This document shows, one piece after another, positions 30,365-37,198 of a stretch of 37,284 nt of DNA. The position numbers and the translations under genes were made by a program. Position 1 is the first letter of the stretch; each line of letters opens with the position of its first letter. Origin of the DNA: a virus; the IMG/VR virus record IMGVR_UViG_3300042868_003806, positions 1 to 37,284 of that record; one strand, 5' to 3'. Under the pieces are notes generated by a model. That model did no database searches and was not told where the DNA came from. It saw only the letters and a list, made by a program, of their open reading frames with translations.

Positions 30365-31089
30365 CCCGCTTCTACCCAGTCGCTATGAGTGTTAAAGCCA
30401 GCTAATTTATAGGTTGGTGGGGATTCGCACCCCGATTTGATTGGTTTCTTCATTGGTTGGTTGTTTCCTTTTGTTGGTTGTTGGTTGCTCCGTCTCTGAC
30501 AGTTCCTTGCACACGCTCGCCAGTCCTTAACCGATGCCCTTCCCCCGACCTTCCATCCGTTCGATTCGTAATAATCAAAAGCACTTTCCACATCCGTTCC
30601 CATCCAGCCAATTTCTTTTGCATACCCAATCCAATCCGCACGCATAGGACGCTCTTGCGTCCTTGTATTATCTAGCTTCTGGCTTCTAGCTTCTAGCTTC
30701 TGCCTCGGACTTTCGGTGGGACATTTGCTGGACATTTGCTGGACATCGCCGTGACGCATACGCATCTTTCTATTAGCGTCTGACTTACGCAACTGCTCAT
30801 CCTTCACCATTCGGCGTGAAATGATGGTCTCCTTATCGAAGCTGAACACGCCCGATGCGTGTAGCTCGTCCATCAACTCCGATGTTCGTTGCGGGGTTAG
30901 TCCACATATTCTGGCAAGCTGTTCGCTTCGGGCTGGGTTGCCGCCGATAAGCAAATATCCGTGCCGATCTGACTTTGCCATCAAGCAAATCATATCAGCC
31001 CAAAGACCCCTAGCCTCAACCGAGCAAGACCGCAGAGCCTCATCTGAAAGCCAGTCGGCTACAAAGAATTTAATCCACGGCAACTTCAC
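30355..31089 (-). CDS. DUF1376/DnaD-like replication protein (244 aa)
   Basis: The N-terminal part (MKLPWIKFFVADWLSDEALRSCSVEARGLWADMICLMAKSD, then a winged-helix with ARICGLTPQRTSELMDELHASGVF) is typical of DUF1376 and DnaD-like phage initiator proteins. The middle, about residues 120-140, is a repetitive linker (SPRQKLEARSQKLDN) with imperfect tandem repeats in the DNA at about 30670-30746. The C-terminal part (YAKEIGW...AFDYYESNGWKVG...VKDWRACARNC) resembles the DnaD C-terminal unit that recruits the helicase loader. No polymerase is encoded, so it likely recruits host enzymes. Confidence 0.75.
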   Translation of the reverse strand: MKLPWIKFFVADWLSDEALRSCSVEARGLWADMICLMAKSDRHGYLLIGGNPARSEQLARICGLTPQRTSELMDELHASGVFSFDKETIISRRMVKDEQLRKSDANRKMRMRHGDVQQMSSKCPTESPRQKLEARSQKLDNTRTQERPMRADWIGYAKEIGWMGTDVESAFDYYESNGWKVGGRASVKDWRACARNCQRRSNQQPTKGNNQPMKKPIKSGCESPPTYKLAGFNTHSDWVEAGCP

Positions 31090-31295
31090 TTCTTGGCCTT
31101 TTCCATATCTATCTTTTGATACTTCTTAGCTCGTTCCAATAGCTCTTTAGTGATTCGATGCGAGTAGTCGAGATGATTGATGATGTCTTTATAGTTCTCA
31201 CGCTTCGAATGGTCGAAGTCCTTAAACAAATCTCTCAATCTTTTTGATACGATTGCGTGGAACTCCTCTAATAGTTTTAATCTTTTTACGCTCAT
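31086..31295 (-). CDS. Small helical protein (69 aa), unknown function
   Basis: Charged and almost wholly helical (MSVKRLKLLEEFHAIVSKRLRDLFKDFDHSKRENYKD...), with overlaps to the initiator gene downstream (ATGA at 31086-31089) and to the 50-residue membrane gene upstream (ATGA at 31292). No family recognised; possibly a small DNA-binding or bridging protein. Confidence 0.6.
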   Translation of the reverse strand: MSVKRLKLLEEFHAIVSKRLRDLFKDFDHSKRENYKDIINHLDYSHRITKELLERAKKYQKIDMEKAKK

Positions 31296-31444
31296 TTCTT
31301 TTTAATCCTTTCCAGAATATCTTTTCCCAAATCCCACAATAGGCCGCTCACAAATAGAATGGTTAGATAGAGACTCAAACATCCTAAACCGATGATGAAC
31401 AAGTCCCACAAAACTCTCCCGATGGACGAAAGGAAAGTTACCAT
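31292..31444 (-). CDS. Small membrane protein (50 aa)
   Basis: The frame gives MVTFLSSIGRVLWDLFIIGL and goes on with GCLSLYLTILFVSGLLWDL, two hydrophobic stretches, ending in a basic tail (GKDILERIKKK). It overlaps the upstream DUF551-like stop by seven bases and the downstream start as ATGA. A longer frame through the same bases at 31302-31613 in another phase appears to be a shadow. Function unknown. Confidence 0.6.
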   Translation of the reverse strand: MVTFLSSIGRVLWDLFIIGLGCLSLYLTILFVSGLLWDLGKDILERIKKK

Positions 31445-31656
31445 TTGGGTGCAGTCGGCCAGCTTGACCAGAGCCGAATGTCCTTTTTAAGTACCTCGCC
31501 GAACGCACACACAAAGCGACCATCGAGATACCTACCGCTAAAGACCACACCGCCAGATTCCATAAGTATTCTTTCATCTTTTTTTGGGCACTCCTTGGCT
31601 GTACGCCATTCAAGCATTGACCATTTTAGTTTTGGAACATCGACATCAACGCTCAT
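31438..31656 (-). CDS. DUF551-like protein (72 aa)
   Basis: The order W-R-T-A-K-E-C-P-x(3)-E-R-I-L, a central G-x-Y-x-D-G-R-F and a C-terminal W-S-S-W-P-x-A-P is the DUF551 pattern common in phage and prophage genes. Function unknown in this family. It overlaps the 61-residue gene upstream by eleven bases. Confidence 0.7.
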   Translation of the reverse strand: MSVDVDVPKLKWSMLEWRTAKECPKKDERILMESGGVVFSGRYLDGRFVCAFGEVLKKDIRLWSSWPTAPKW

Positions 31657-31831
31657 CCGTAAGCCTCCGAAGGGCTACGACAACCTCGTTGAGAATGTCT
31701 TGAATGACTTGATCTTCTGTTCCGTCTGCTAATCGTTGGACAAGTTCGGCACACCGCTCCCTTTCGAGGGCGGCGGCCTTACTCATCGCATCGTTGATGA
31801 TGTCTTGCACTAGTTCAGAATGGGATTTCAT
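31646..31831 (-). CDS. Small helical protein (61 aa), unknown function
   Basis: A helical, acidic-basic protein (MKSHSELVQDIINDAMSKAAALERERCAELVQRLAD...). It overlaps the recombination gene by 17 bases and the DUF551-like gene by 11. The repeated E-R-x-R-C-A-E-L motif is common in small phage early proteins that accompany DUF551-like genes. Confidence 0.6.
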   Translation of the reverse strand: MKSHSELVQDIINDAMSKAAALERERCAELVQRLADGTEDQVIQDILNEVVVALRRLTDER

Positions 31832-32642
31832 CGTTGGGATTTCCTTTCGCTATTGCATCTGCTTCCGCAAGAATCTCTGCGATGATTTCGTTTCTGATGA
31901 TGTCGTTCTTATATGGCTTCCCATCTGCACCGGGCTTGAGGTCTTGCTTGGATAACCACTCCAAATAATCTAATCCCTTGTTGCCGAAGGCGGCGATCTG
32001 GCGAAGCGTTGAGCCTTTGTGCTTACCGAACTTTAATTCCATATCTCTCGGCTCACCGCCATTACTTTTAACCACAACCCCATTGAGCTTGTTTGTGATG
32101 TCTGCTAGGTCGGCCTTGCTAATGAAGTCTGCCTTTACTGTATCTAGCTTAACTGGCTTTGGTGCTTCCTCATATTTGTTGGTGTTGATGTCTTCAAAGC
32201 CACCGATGGGAATCTCCTCTGCCGGGGTCGTACTTAATTTAGAATCTATCAGCACGACGATGTGTGCGAATGCTGAACGACAAGCCCTGCTAATTGCTCT
32301 GGTCTGAACCATCGCTCGCTTGGCGTAGGTCGGGCGGCTTGCCCACATAGCCTCATCATCACCCAAGAACCCCTCGGCACTTGAGATTACTTGGCCGTTG
32401 TCCATTCGCTTCACCTCACCGATGCAACGATAGCCATCTTCGAGACGCTCGACATCTCTTGCACTTGCTACGCATCCGTGAGCTACTGCGATTGCTTGCC
32501 AGCCTTCAACTCGCACATAGTCCTTTTGGCCTATGCGTTGGCAAGTTTCCTTTACGATGGCTCGGCAAGCCCCAGCCACATCAGTCGCTTGCCGAATATG
32601 GGTTGAGACTCCGTTGCCGTTGGTTACTGCTAGTTCATTCAT
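31815..32642 (-). CDS. Recombination or ssDNA-binding protein with ExoX-C-like domain and SSB-like tail (275 aa)
   Basis: The N-terminal ~140 residues (QRIGQKDYVRVEGWQAIAVAHGC, RAMVQTRAISRACRSAFAHIVVLID) look like a phage protein of recombination/ssDNA-binding type, though no catalytic motif is evident. Residues about 203-232 (KFGKHKGSTLRQIAAFGNKGLDYLEWL) match the small ExoX C-terminal-like domain (F-G-K-H-K-G...Y-L-x-W-L). The last residues, NDEIPF, imitate the acidic tail of bacterial SSB, which recruits repair proteins. The start has AGGAG about ten bases upstream (32642). Confidence 0.6.
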   Translation of the reverse strand: MNELAVTNGNGVSTHIRQATDVAGACRAIVKETCQRIGQKDYVRVEGWQAIAVAHGCVASARDVERLEDGYRCIGEVKRMDNGQVISSAEGFLGDDEAMWASRPTYAKRAMVQTRAISRACRSAFAHIVVLIDSKLSTTPAEEIPIGGFEDINTNKYEEAPKPVKLDTVKADFISKADLADITNKLNGVVVKSNGGEPRDMELKFGKHKGSTLRQIAAFGNKGLDYLEWLSKQDLKPGADGKPYKNDIIRNEIIAEILAEADAIAKGNPNDEIPF

Positions 32643-32661
32643 TGGTTGTTTCTCCTATTTT

Positions 32662-32877
32662 TTATTGTTTATCTTGTCCGTAATCGAATATGCCAAAACC
32701 TTCGGCATTTTCTTTTGCGGTTGTGGGTAAGTTCAAACACCTAAAGTCATTACGCTGGTCGAACTCGGTATCTGGGAAAGCTCCAAAAACTCTTACTACC
32801 CATTCATCCGTGGTTTCATTTGGTAATTTTTTATTGGCTGGTTCTTGATGCCAAAATGTAGGCAGTTCTTCACTCAT
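32662..32877 (-). CDS. Small protein (71 aa), unknown function
   Basis: Start at ATG 32877 (MSEELPTFWHQEPANKKL) because it overlaps the preceding stop as ATGA; a longer upstream extension in the same phase overlaps the nuclease-like gene. The sequence is polar, with a probable folded core (DEWVVRVFGAFPDTEFDQRNDFRCLN). No family recognised. Confidence 0.6.
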   Translation of the reverse strand: MSEELPTFWHQEPANKKLPNETTDEWVVRVFGAFPDTEFDQRNDFRCLNLPTTAKENAEGFGIFDYGQDKQ

Positions 32878-33194
32878 TTTTTTGTCCTTTCGTTTATGGT
32901 TTTGATTATCGGGGAAAGCCACTTGGTGCTGATGTCGTGGGAGGGAACACGGAAAACTAGGATGCCCATTGAGGCCGCTAGATTGTATTTTTCCATATCG
33001 TTCAAGAACCCGGATGGATTCGTGTGGCGGCCACGCACCCAAATTCCCCCCTCCAATTCTACGGCTACGCCCTCGATGTGATAGTAGTCAAATCTAAATC
33101 TTCTAGTATCAGCAAACTTGTATTCCCTTAACAACCCCCACCCGCCAAGACTCTTCCAAAGAATCTCAAACTTGGCTGATGGGGTGAGCTTCAT
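32874..33194 (-). CDS. VRR-NUC or DUF559-type nuclease-like protein (106 aa)
   Basis: Start at ATG 33194 (MKLTPSAKFEILWKSLGG). The order REYKFADTRRFRFDYYHIEG-VAVELEGGIWVRGRH, then an F-L-N-D-x-x-K-Y-N-x-A helix and G-I-L-V-F-R-V, resembles the endonuclease-like fold (R/K-F-D-x-x-x-x-x-x-x-V-E-x-x-G). Here the position usually taken by Asp/Glu and Lys is D (DYYHIEG), E (VELEGG) and K (the N-D-M-E-K-Y helix). The role could be Holliday-junction or flap processing. It adjoins the ligase and recombination genes, supporting DNA repair. Confidence 0.6.
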   Translation of the reverse strand: MKLTPSAKFEILWKSLGGWGLLREYKFADTRRFRFDYYHIEGVAVELEGGIWVRGRHTNPSGFLNDMEKYNLAASMGILVFRVPSHDISTKWLSPIIKTINERTKK

Positions 33195-33195
33195 T

Positions 33196-33435
33196 CTAGT
33201 TACGCCCCACCCAGTTCTTTGTGGGCAAGACCAGCTCTGGCTGTTTAGGCTGGTTGCCCTCGGCCACAATCTTGTCCATCTTTTCTAGCTCGGCGGCCAC
33301 ATACAAATAGAACTGCCGTCTTTCGTAGTTCTGCTGGTCGATGTGTTTGGCAAAGAGCCTCACCCCTTGCAGAATCAAAAGCCCAAAGAATGCAACTAGG
33401 AAAATAATCACCAGCGAATCCTCTGTTTCTGCCAA
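33196..33435 (-). CDS. Membrane protein with one N-terminal helix (79 aa)
   Basis: Residues 9-28 (VIIFLVAFFGLLILQGVRLF) form one membrane helix. A basic and acidic cytoplasmic or periplasmic tail follows (YERRQFYLYVAAELEKMDKIVAEGNQPKQPELVLPT). It overlaps the ligase gene by 28 bases. Unknown function; a small inner-membrane protein of a phage early operon. Confidence 0.65.
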   Translation of the reverse strand: MAETEDSLVIIFLVAFFGLLILQGVRLFAKHIDQQNYERRQFYLYVAAELEKMDKIVAEGNQPKQPELVLPTKNWVGRN

Positions 33436-33977
33436 GCGGGTGAGCAGTAGTTTGGGTTGGTAATGAATGGATACTTGCCGTCATCCATAGCCTTCATAAC
33501 AAAGCCCTCCCAGATTACTTCCCCCGCCTTGTTATTCTGATAGTTCATCTCTTCCCAGATTGCATTGATGTTGTGGTGGGCAAGGCGAACAAAACGAAGG
33601 AGCTTATTCTGTGGCACATCGAAGGTCACGGCTTCGAGGTGTTCGATATCCTTCATCCTCTCGGCGTAAGGCTTGGGGTTGGCGGGGTCGAATGCGTCCA
33701 TAACTACTATCGTTCCCTTGCCAGTCTTTGTGCGTTGCCCCATAATTTCGCAATCAATGTAGGGGGCTTTGATACCAGCATTGGCGAGACGCTCTACCAT
33801 TAGATTATGGTTGGATGCGATCTTTCCGTGGCGGTTGTATCCGATGCCAGTCTTTTGATTAAACAAGCCCCGCCATCCGTTCAGCTTTCCCTCAATGGAG
33901 AACCCATCGGAAAACTCCTCGTGGCTAGCTGGCACGGCTGAACCTACTGGCCTTGCTGGGAGGGGGAAGGATGTCAT
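33408..33977 (-). CDS. Minimal ATP-dependent DNA/RNA ligase-like protein (189 aa)
   Basis: Motif I is SIEGKLNGWRG, with Lys31 the likely adenylated residue; the usual Asp after K-x is replaced by Asn33. Motif III-like YIDCEIMG (73-80), then VVMDAFD (91-97), motif IV WEGFVMK (156-162) and motif V WQKQR (182-186) follow in order. It has only the nucleotidyltransferase domain; there is no OB-fold, which most DNA ligases have. It could be a DNA nick-sealer or an RNA ligase. Start ATG at 33977, after a noncoding stretch. Confidence 0.75.
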   Translation of the reverse strand: MTSFPLPARPVGSAVPASHEEFSDGFSIEGKLNGWRGLFNQKTGIGYNRHGKIASNHNLMVERLANAGIKAPYIDCEIMGQRTKTGKGTIVVMDAFDPANPKPYAERMKDIEHLEAVTFDVPQNKLLRFVRLAHHNINAIWEEMNYQNNKAGEVIWEGFVMKAMDDGKYPFITNPNYCSPAWQKQRIRW

Positions 33978-34015
33978 TGTTTTTTTCTAGGGATTTCGTG
34001 GGGTTGTGGCAAGAC

Positions 34016-34102
34016 TTATTTTAGCAGTTGCTCAACGATGCAGAGGGTTACACCAGCCCCGACGATTAGCCCAACTATGTATGCGATTAGGATTTTGTTC
34101 AT
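34016..34102 (-). CDS. Very small membrane peptide (28 aa)
   Basis: The product MNKILIAYIVGLIVGAGVTL continues with a few residues (CIVEQLLK) and is one membrane helix with a short C-terminus. The frame begins at ATG 34102, preceded by an AGGG-like ribosome site, in an otherwise noncoding gap. It is short, so it could be chance, but its composition and start context favour a gene. Confidence 0.45.
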   Translation of the reverse strand: MNKILIAYIVGLIVGAGVTLCIVEQLLK

Positions 34103-34191
34103 ACCCACACCCTAACACACTTCCCCAAGTTGTCTACTCTTTTTTTATCCTATCTTAACGATTGTTTGTAAGTACCTATAAATAGGCTACT
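34103..34191 (-). promoter_or_regulatory. Noncoding stretch with inverted repeat
   Basis: AGTACCTAT-AA-ATAGGCTACT at 34171-34191 is an inverted repeat with one extra base in the right arm. It covers the stop codon of the 90-residue HTH gene. The rest is AT-rich with a run of A on the minus strand. No T-tract follows the stem, so it is more likely an operator or an RNA structure than a terminator. A promoter for the ligase operon could lie here but no confident box was found. Confidence 0.4.
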
Positions 34192-34459
34192 TGTGAGGGT
34201 GCTTAAGGGGTAGTATTTTGTAGATTTGCAGTTGCCGTAGGGCTGGTTTTGTTTTTGTCTCAATTAGGAATGGGTGCTTCCGCATCTCTAGCTTTTTATT
34301 TTTCATCATATCCTTGATGAGTCTTGCGGTCGTGTTGGTTTTCAAGCCCCAGAGTTTTGCAATTTCTGGCCGAGTGTAAAAACCCTCTGGGCGTGGTGGA
34401 GTAAAGCGATTGTAAATGTGTTCTTGTAGAAGTTTCTGCCAAGGATTTCGTGGTTTCAT
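34187..34459 (-). CDS. HTH DNA-binding protein (90 aa)
   Basis: The central part reads GFYTRPEIAKLWGLKTNTTARLIKDMMKNKKLEMRKH, a helix-turn-helix with a following wing. Basic residues flank it (KPRNPWQKLLQEH). Likely binds DNA; target unknown. It follows the phosphoesterase gene with one base between. Start ATG at 34459. Confidence 0.65.
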   Translation of the reverse strand: MKPRNPWQKLLQEHIYNRFTPPRPEGFYTRPEIAKLWGLKTNTTARLIKDMMKNKKLEMRKHPFLIETKTKPALRQLQIYKILPLKHPHK

Positions 34460-34460
34460 A

Positions 34461-35201
34461 TCAAAAGGATTTTATATTTGTGGGTAGGTGGAACTTGTTG
34501 CCTCGTTGTCTTGCTTGGAAAACATCGTGGGTCTTGTCTGGGTGAATCATCCCATAAGCCCAGCCGTGTTGCCATCTTAATCTACGCAACTGGCCTCGGT
34601 TATATTCGGGAGTCTTATTGCAGAGGCATCCGATGTTGTACCCGGTGCGAGGGTCGATCGAGATGCTTCTAAAATAATCGATTGCGTGGGTGTGGCCGAA
34701 GATAACATCTCCATAAGCATCGCTGTGCTGTTTGGCAGAATGCATAGCGTGGCCGTAGCCGTGTGCGAATGAAAGCGTCCCGCATTTGTAGATGCCAGCA
34801 ACGGAATCATAGGGGAACATTCTTGCCCTTGTCTCTTTCATAATCGCCTCAATGTTTTCAATCCCATCGTTGGCGTAGTCTCTTGCTATTCCGCTTCGAG
34901 AGTTACGGCTCAAGTCATATATGCGTTCATCGTGGTTGCCTCTCAAAAAGATTCTCTCATCACCGAACTTGAAGAACTCCCGAATGAACTCCTCACCGCA
35001 ATCCCAATCCTTCTGCAGACTCGATGCTTGCTCCTCATCCCCTGCTCCTTTGCGAATGGCTCGGAAGTCCCAGAGATCACCGATGCAAACGACTAGGTCT
35101 GGTTGATATTCTTTCGTGAAAGCGAGTAGAGCCTTTACTGAAGGAGCGTCTTGTTCATCGCCGTGGATATCGCCACAAGCGACAAACTTTATTGGCTTCA
35201 T
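34461..35201 (-). CDS. Calcineurin-type metallophosphoesterase (246 aa)
   Basis: The five blocks of the family are present in order: ACGDIHGDEQD (8-18), VVCIGDLWDF (37-46), FLRGNHDERI (near 85-95), LSFAHGYGHAM and VIFGHTHAIDYF. These supply the two-metal site (D, H, D, N, H, H, H). Phage members act on nucleic-acid ends or nucleotides. The nearby ligase and MazG-like genes suggest work on polynucleotide ends or nucleotide pools. Start ATG overlaps the upstream stop (ATGA). Confidence 0.85.
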   Translation of the reverse strand: MKPIKFVACGDIHGDEQDAPSVKALLAFTKEYQPDLVVCIGDLWDFRAIRKGAGDEEQASSLQKDWDCGEEFIREFFKFGDERIFLRGNHDERIYDLSRNSRSGIARDYANDGIENIEAIMKETRARMFPYDSVAGIYKCGTLSFAHGYGHAMHSAKQHSDAYGDVIFGHTHAIDYFRSISIDPRTGYNIGCLCNKTPEYNRGQLRRLRWQHGWAYGMIHPDKTHDVFQARQRGNKFHLPTNIKSF

Positions 35202-35557
35202 ATTTGAGGTTTAGATTGTCCTGTAAGAGTTGTGTAAATTAAATGACAACACTCTCTAGCTCTAGGATTTGTCAATGTCTCATCCGTGCATCCGTCCCTA
35301 GCTAATTCCATAACGATGTGCATTTGTTGGCGTAGGGAAAGAAGATAAACCATTTGATCGGTTGCCTCTGCTATCGCCTCCTCAACCAAGCGAGCGGTGG
35401 GCATTTCCCATAATTTCGTTCCGCTATTTTCTTCGACTCCCTTTTTATATTTCTTCTCCATCGATTCGACCGCCGCAACTTGCAAGGTCGTTAAATGGAG
35501 TTCGTGCTTTTTGGTAAAATGCTTTTGAGTTTTTCCCACGCCTTGCTCTAATGTCAT
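35198..35557 (-). CDS. MazG-like helical protein (119 aa), tentative
   Basis: The central segment KKYKKGVEENSGTKLWEMPTARLVEEAIAEATDQMVYLLSL has the layout of MazG-type all-alpha NTP pyrophosphohydrolases: a K-Y-x-K-G start, W, then E-E-A-x-x-E-x-x-D. The second acidic group expected in full MazG enzymes is weak. It could alternatively be a structural or regulatory relative. Start ATG at 35557, four bases after the endopeptidase. Confidence 0.5.
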   Translation of the reverse strand: MTLEQGVGKTQKHFTKKHELHLTTLQVAAVESMEKKYKKGVEENSGTKLWEMPTARLVEEAIAEATDQMVYLLSLRQQMHIVMELARDGCTDETLTNPRARECCHLIYTTLTGQSKPQI

Positions 35558-35560
35558 CCC

Positions 35561-36067
35561 CTATCTGCTAGACCAAGGGCGTTTGCTGACTAGAGAAACT
35601 TTTTGATTATTCACTTGTTGCTTTTGTGGGGAGATTAACTCACGCCACCCAGAAATTGTTGCGTCCTCTAGGTGGGGTTGCTCCCATTCTAAATGCCGTA
35701 GCTGGTGTTTCTGTGCGATCTTCTGACAAATAGAGTAGGTCTGGTCATCGTCCCACGAGGCCAGTAGATTGCCAGTCGGGGTGCGGGATAGGGGTACATA
35801 GTCTATTGCGTGAGAGCCTTTACCTAGGTCAATGTGGAGCGATTGCGGGGGTATTCCACGAGCGTTTGTGACTTTGGTTCCGGGCTTCGTCCGTCCACGG
35901 CTATAGAGTTCTTCTTGCTCTTGGGGCGTTCTTACTGAGCAGTAGATCAAAATTGGAATCTTTTTGCTCATCAGCTCCGAGTACCAAGCCCCCACCCGCT
36001 TGCCGAAACTAGGCTCACACTTTTCGATGTGGCCTCTTGACCTTTCCACGGCTTCCCGAATCGTCAT
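35561..36067 (-). CDS. Endolysin: M15-type L-alanyl-D-glutamate/D-Ala peptidase (168 aa)
   Basis: This cell-wall peptidase has the order SVRTPQEQEELYSRGRT-KPGTKVTNA, then SLHIDLGKGSHAIDY and later HLEWEQPHLED. The zinc ligands are probably H78, D89 and H132, with E129 or E127 as catalytic acid. The region between H78 and D89 is longer than in simple S-x-H-x-x-G-x-A-x-D enzymes. It cuts the peptide part of murein and would be released after holin action. The start overlaps the o-spanin stop (ATGA). Confidence 0.85.
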   Translation of the reverse strand: MTIREAVERSRGHIEKCEPSFGKRVGAWYSELMSKKIPILIYCSVRTPQEQEELYSRGRTKPGTKVTNARGIPPQSLHIDLGKGSHAIDYVPLSRTPTGNLLASWDDDQTYSICQKIAQKHQLRHLEWEQPHLEDATISGWRELISPQKQQVNNQKVSLVSKRPWSSR

Positions 36068-36342
36068 TGGTCAAGCCTCTTTCGGAGTCGTTCATTCTCC
36101 TCCACGAGTCGAGAAATCGTTTTGAGCGTTTGCCCATAAAGCTGGCGGTATTCGTCTGGGGTTGCCTTGGTTCGGTCGAGCTTGTCCCACCGCATAATGT
36201 AGTCGCTAATCGAATCTTGGTTCGGGACTTGGCCAAGGTCGTAAGGGCGGGTGGTTACGCACCCACAAAGGAAACTACCTACGATGAATCCAAGAATCGA
36301 CCTCCGAATCACGGAGACGGCGATTGTAAGCGATTTCTTCAT
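36064..36342 (-). CDS. O-spanin-like lipoprotein (92 aa)
   Basis: Start at ATG 36342 (MKKSLTIAVSVIRRSILGFIVGSFLCGCVTT), inside the i-spanin-like gene but in a different phase. The signal ends in a lipobox FLCG-C. The C-terminal half is helical and charged (YRQLYGQTLKTISRLVEENERLRKRLDQ), longer than classical Rz1. It would sit in the outer membrane and join with the inner-membrane partner to finish lysis. A longer frame starting upstream (36399) lacks the signal position. Confidence 0.75.
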   Translation of the reverse strand: MKKSLTIAVSVIRRSILGFIVGSFLCGCVTTRPYDLGQVPNQDSISDYIMRWDKLDRTKATPDEYRQLYGQTLKTISRLVEENERLRKRLDQ

Positions 36343-36436
36343 CGTCTCTTTCTTTGCGAGTCTTTGCACGATTTTTAGTCCACCAAGCGATAATCCCAAT
36401 TACACCAGCAAGCGAGGCGAGAATGGCCTCCCACAT
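36275..36436 (-). CDS. I-spanin-like (Rz-type) membrane protein (53 aa)
   Basis: The start lies three bases after the holin-like gene. The product begins MWEAILASLAGVIGIIAWWT, one membrane helix, and continues into a charged segment (KNRAKTRKERDDEEIAYNRR). The o-spanin gene begins within it in another frame, the same nested arrangement as lambda Rz/Rz1. At 53 residues it is shorter than typical i-spanins, whose periplasmic helix is usually longer. Confidence 0.65.
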   Translation of the reverse strand: MWEAILASLAGVIGIIAWWTKNRAKTRKERDDEEIAYNRRLRDSEVDSWIHRR

Positions 36437-36439
36437 CTC

Positions 36440-36610
36440 TTATTTCCGTGAGAACTTCGAGAGGAAATCGACAATCTTTTGGAGGGTGTTCTCTGGCTCG
36501 TCACCGGGAATCAAAGAAGCAACGGCAATCACGGCAGAGAGAAGGGCAACCAACGCACCAAGCCAAGCAAACACATCTTGAGATTGAACGAAGGCTAGTA
36601 GTTGTTCCAT
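36440..36610 (-). CDS. Holin-like protein (56 aa)
   Basis: The product MEQLLAFVQSQDVFAWLGAL continues with VALLSAVIAVASLIPGDEPE and a short charged tail (NTLQKIVDFLSKFSRK). It has one or two hydrophobic segments in the first 35 residues and a C-terminal amphipathic helix. It is the first gene of the lysis cassette, followed by spanin-like genes and the peptidase. No strong ribosome site precedes ATG at 36610; a C-rich run lies ahead of it. Confidence 0.65.
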   Translation of the reverse strand: MEQLLAFVQSQDVFAWLGALVALLSAVIAVASLIPGDEPENTLQKIVDFLSKFSRK

Positions 36611-36625
36611 AAGAAGGGGGGGGTG

Positions 36626-37198
36626 TCAAAGGGGCAATCCAGTAGAGGTGTTGTATGTTCCCCCATATGACCAATACTCAAGAATTTGATAATTTATGCT
36701 TCCGGGGAGGGTAAATTCTGGCGGTGTATTTGTGAATGAGATGCCTTCGAAAACAAATTTTTGGCTTCCTTCGTCCACCGGGATGCTACCAAATGAAATG
36801 GCCTCTTCCTGAGAAACATCCTCTAGGATTCCGCCAACGCTGGCGGCTAAGACAAATCGGTTATCAGTTGTGCCTTTATAAAGAACCGACAATGTATTAA
36901 AAGAGCCATTGGTAATATTTTGCTGTGATATGGTGTTCCAAGAAGGAAAGGGGTTGCATACTAGATTTTCCTCGTTGGCGGCGTTTCTCTGCACAATAAG
37001 CTCCCAAGGAACATCAATGGGATTCCCGTTGTTTCGCTGTGTATATGTTCCATAAAAGCGTATTTTCTTTATCCTCCACCATATTTTCATCACGGCCTCA
37101 ATGCTGACCATTGAATAAAGTTCTGGTATAGACAAATCAATTTCACCAATGCAAAATGGAAAATATCCACTTCCACTAGCATGAAGAACTTTTCCCAT
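36626..37198 (-). CDS. Tail-tip or fibre-associated protein (190 aa)
   Basis: A beta-rich protein (GKVLHASGSGYFPFCIGEIDLSIPELYSMVSIEAVMKIWWRIK...) with aromatic and glycine motifs (YWSYGGTYNTSTG) at the end. It follows the 1286-residue protein directly in the circular reading and precedes the lysis cassette, so a tail-tip or fibre partner role is likely. ATG at 37198 is preceded by GAAATCCTT rather than a Shine-Dalgarno. Family not recognised. Confidence 0.65.
   Translation of the reverse strand: MGKVLHASGSGYFPFCIGEIDLSIPELYSMVSIEAVMKIWWRIKKIRFYGTYTQRNNGNPIDVPWELIVQRNAANEENLVCNPFPSWNTISQQNITNGSFNTLSVLYKGTTDNRFVLAASVGGILEDVSQEEAISFGSIPVDEGSQKFVFEGISFTNTPPEFTLPGSINYQILEYWSYGGTYNTSTGLPL

Noticed and set aside
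30670-30746. Short repeats as a possible CRISPR array or origin iterons
   Set aside because: They are imperfect 9-11 base repeats within the linker of the initiator gene, with no spacers of regular size. An origin inside the gene is possible but unsupported.
31302-31613. 103-residue minus-strand frame
   Set aside because: It overlaps the DUF551-like gene in another phase and the 50-residue membrane gene. The shorter pair has better overlaps and composition.
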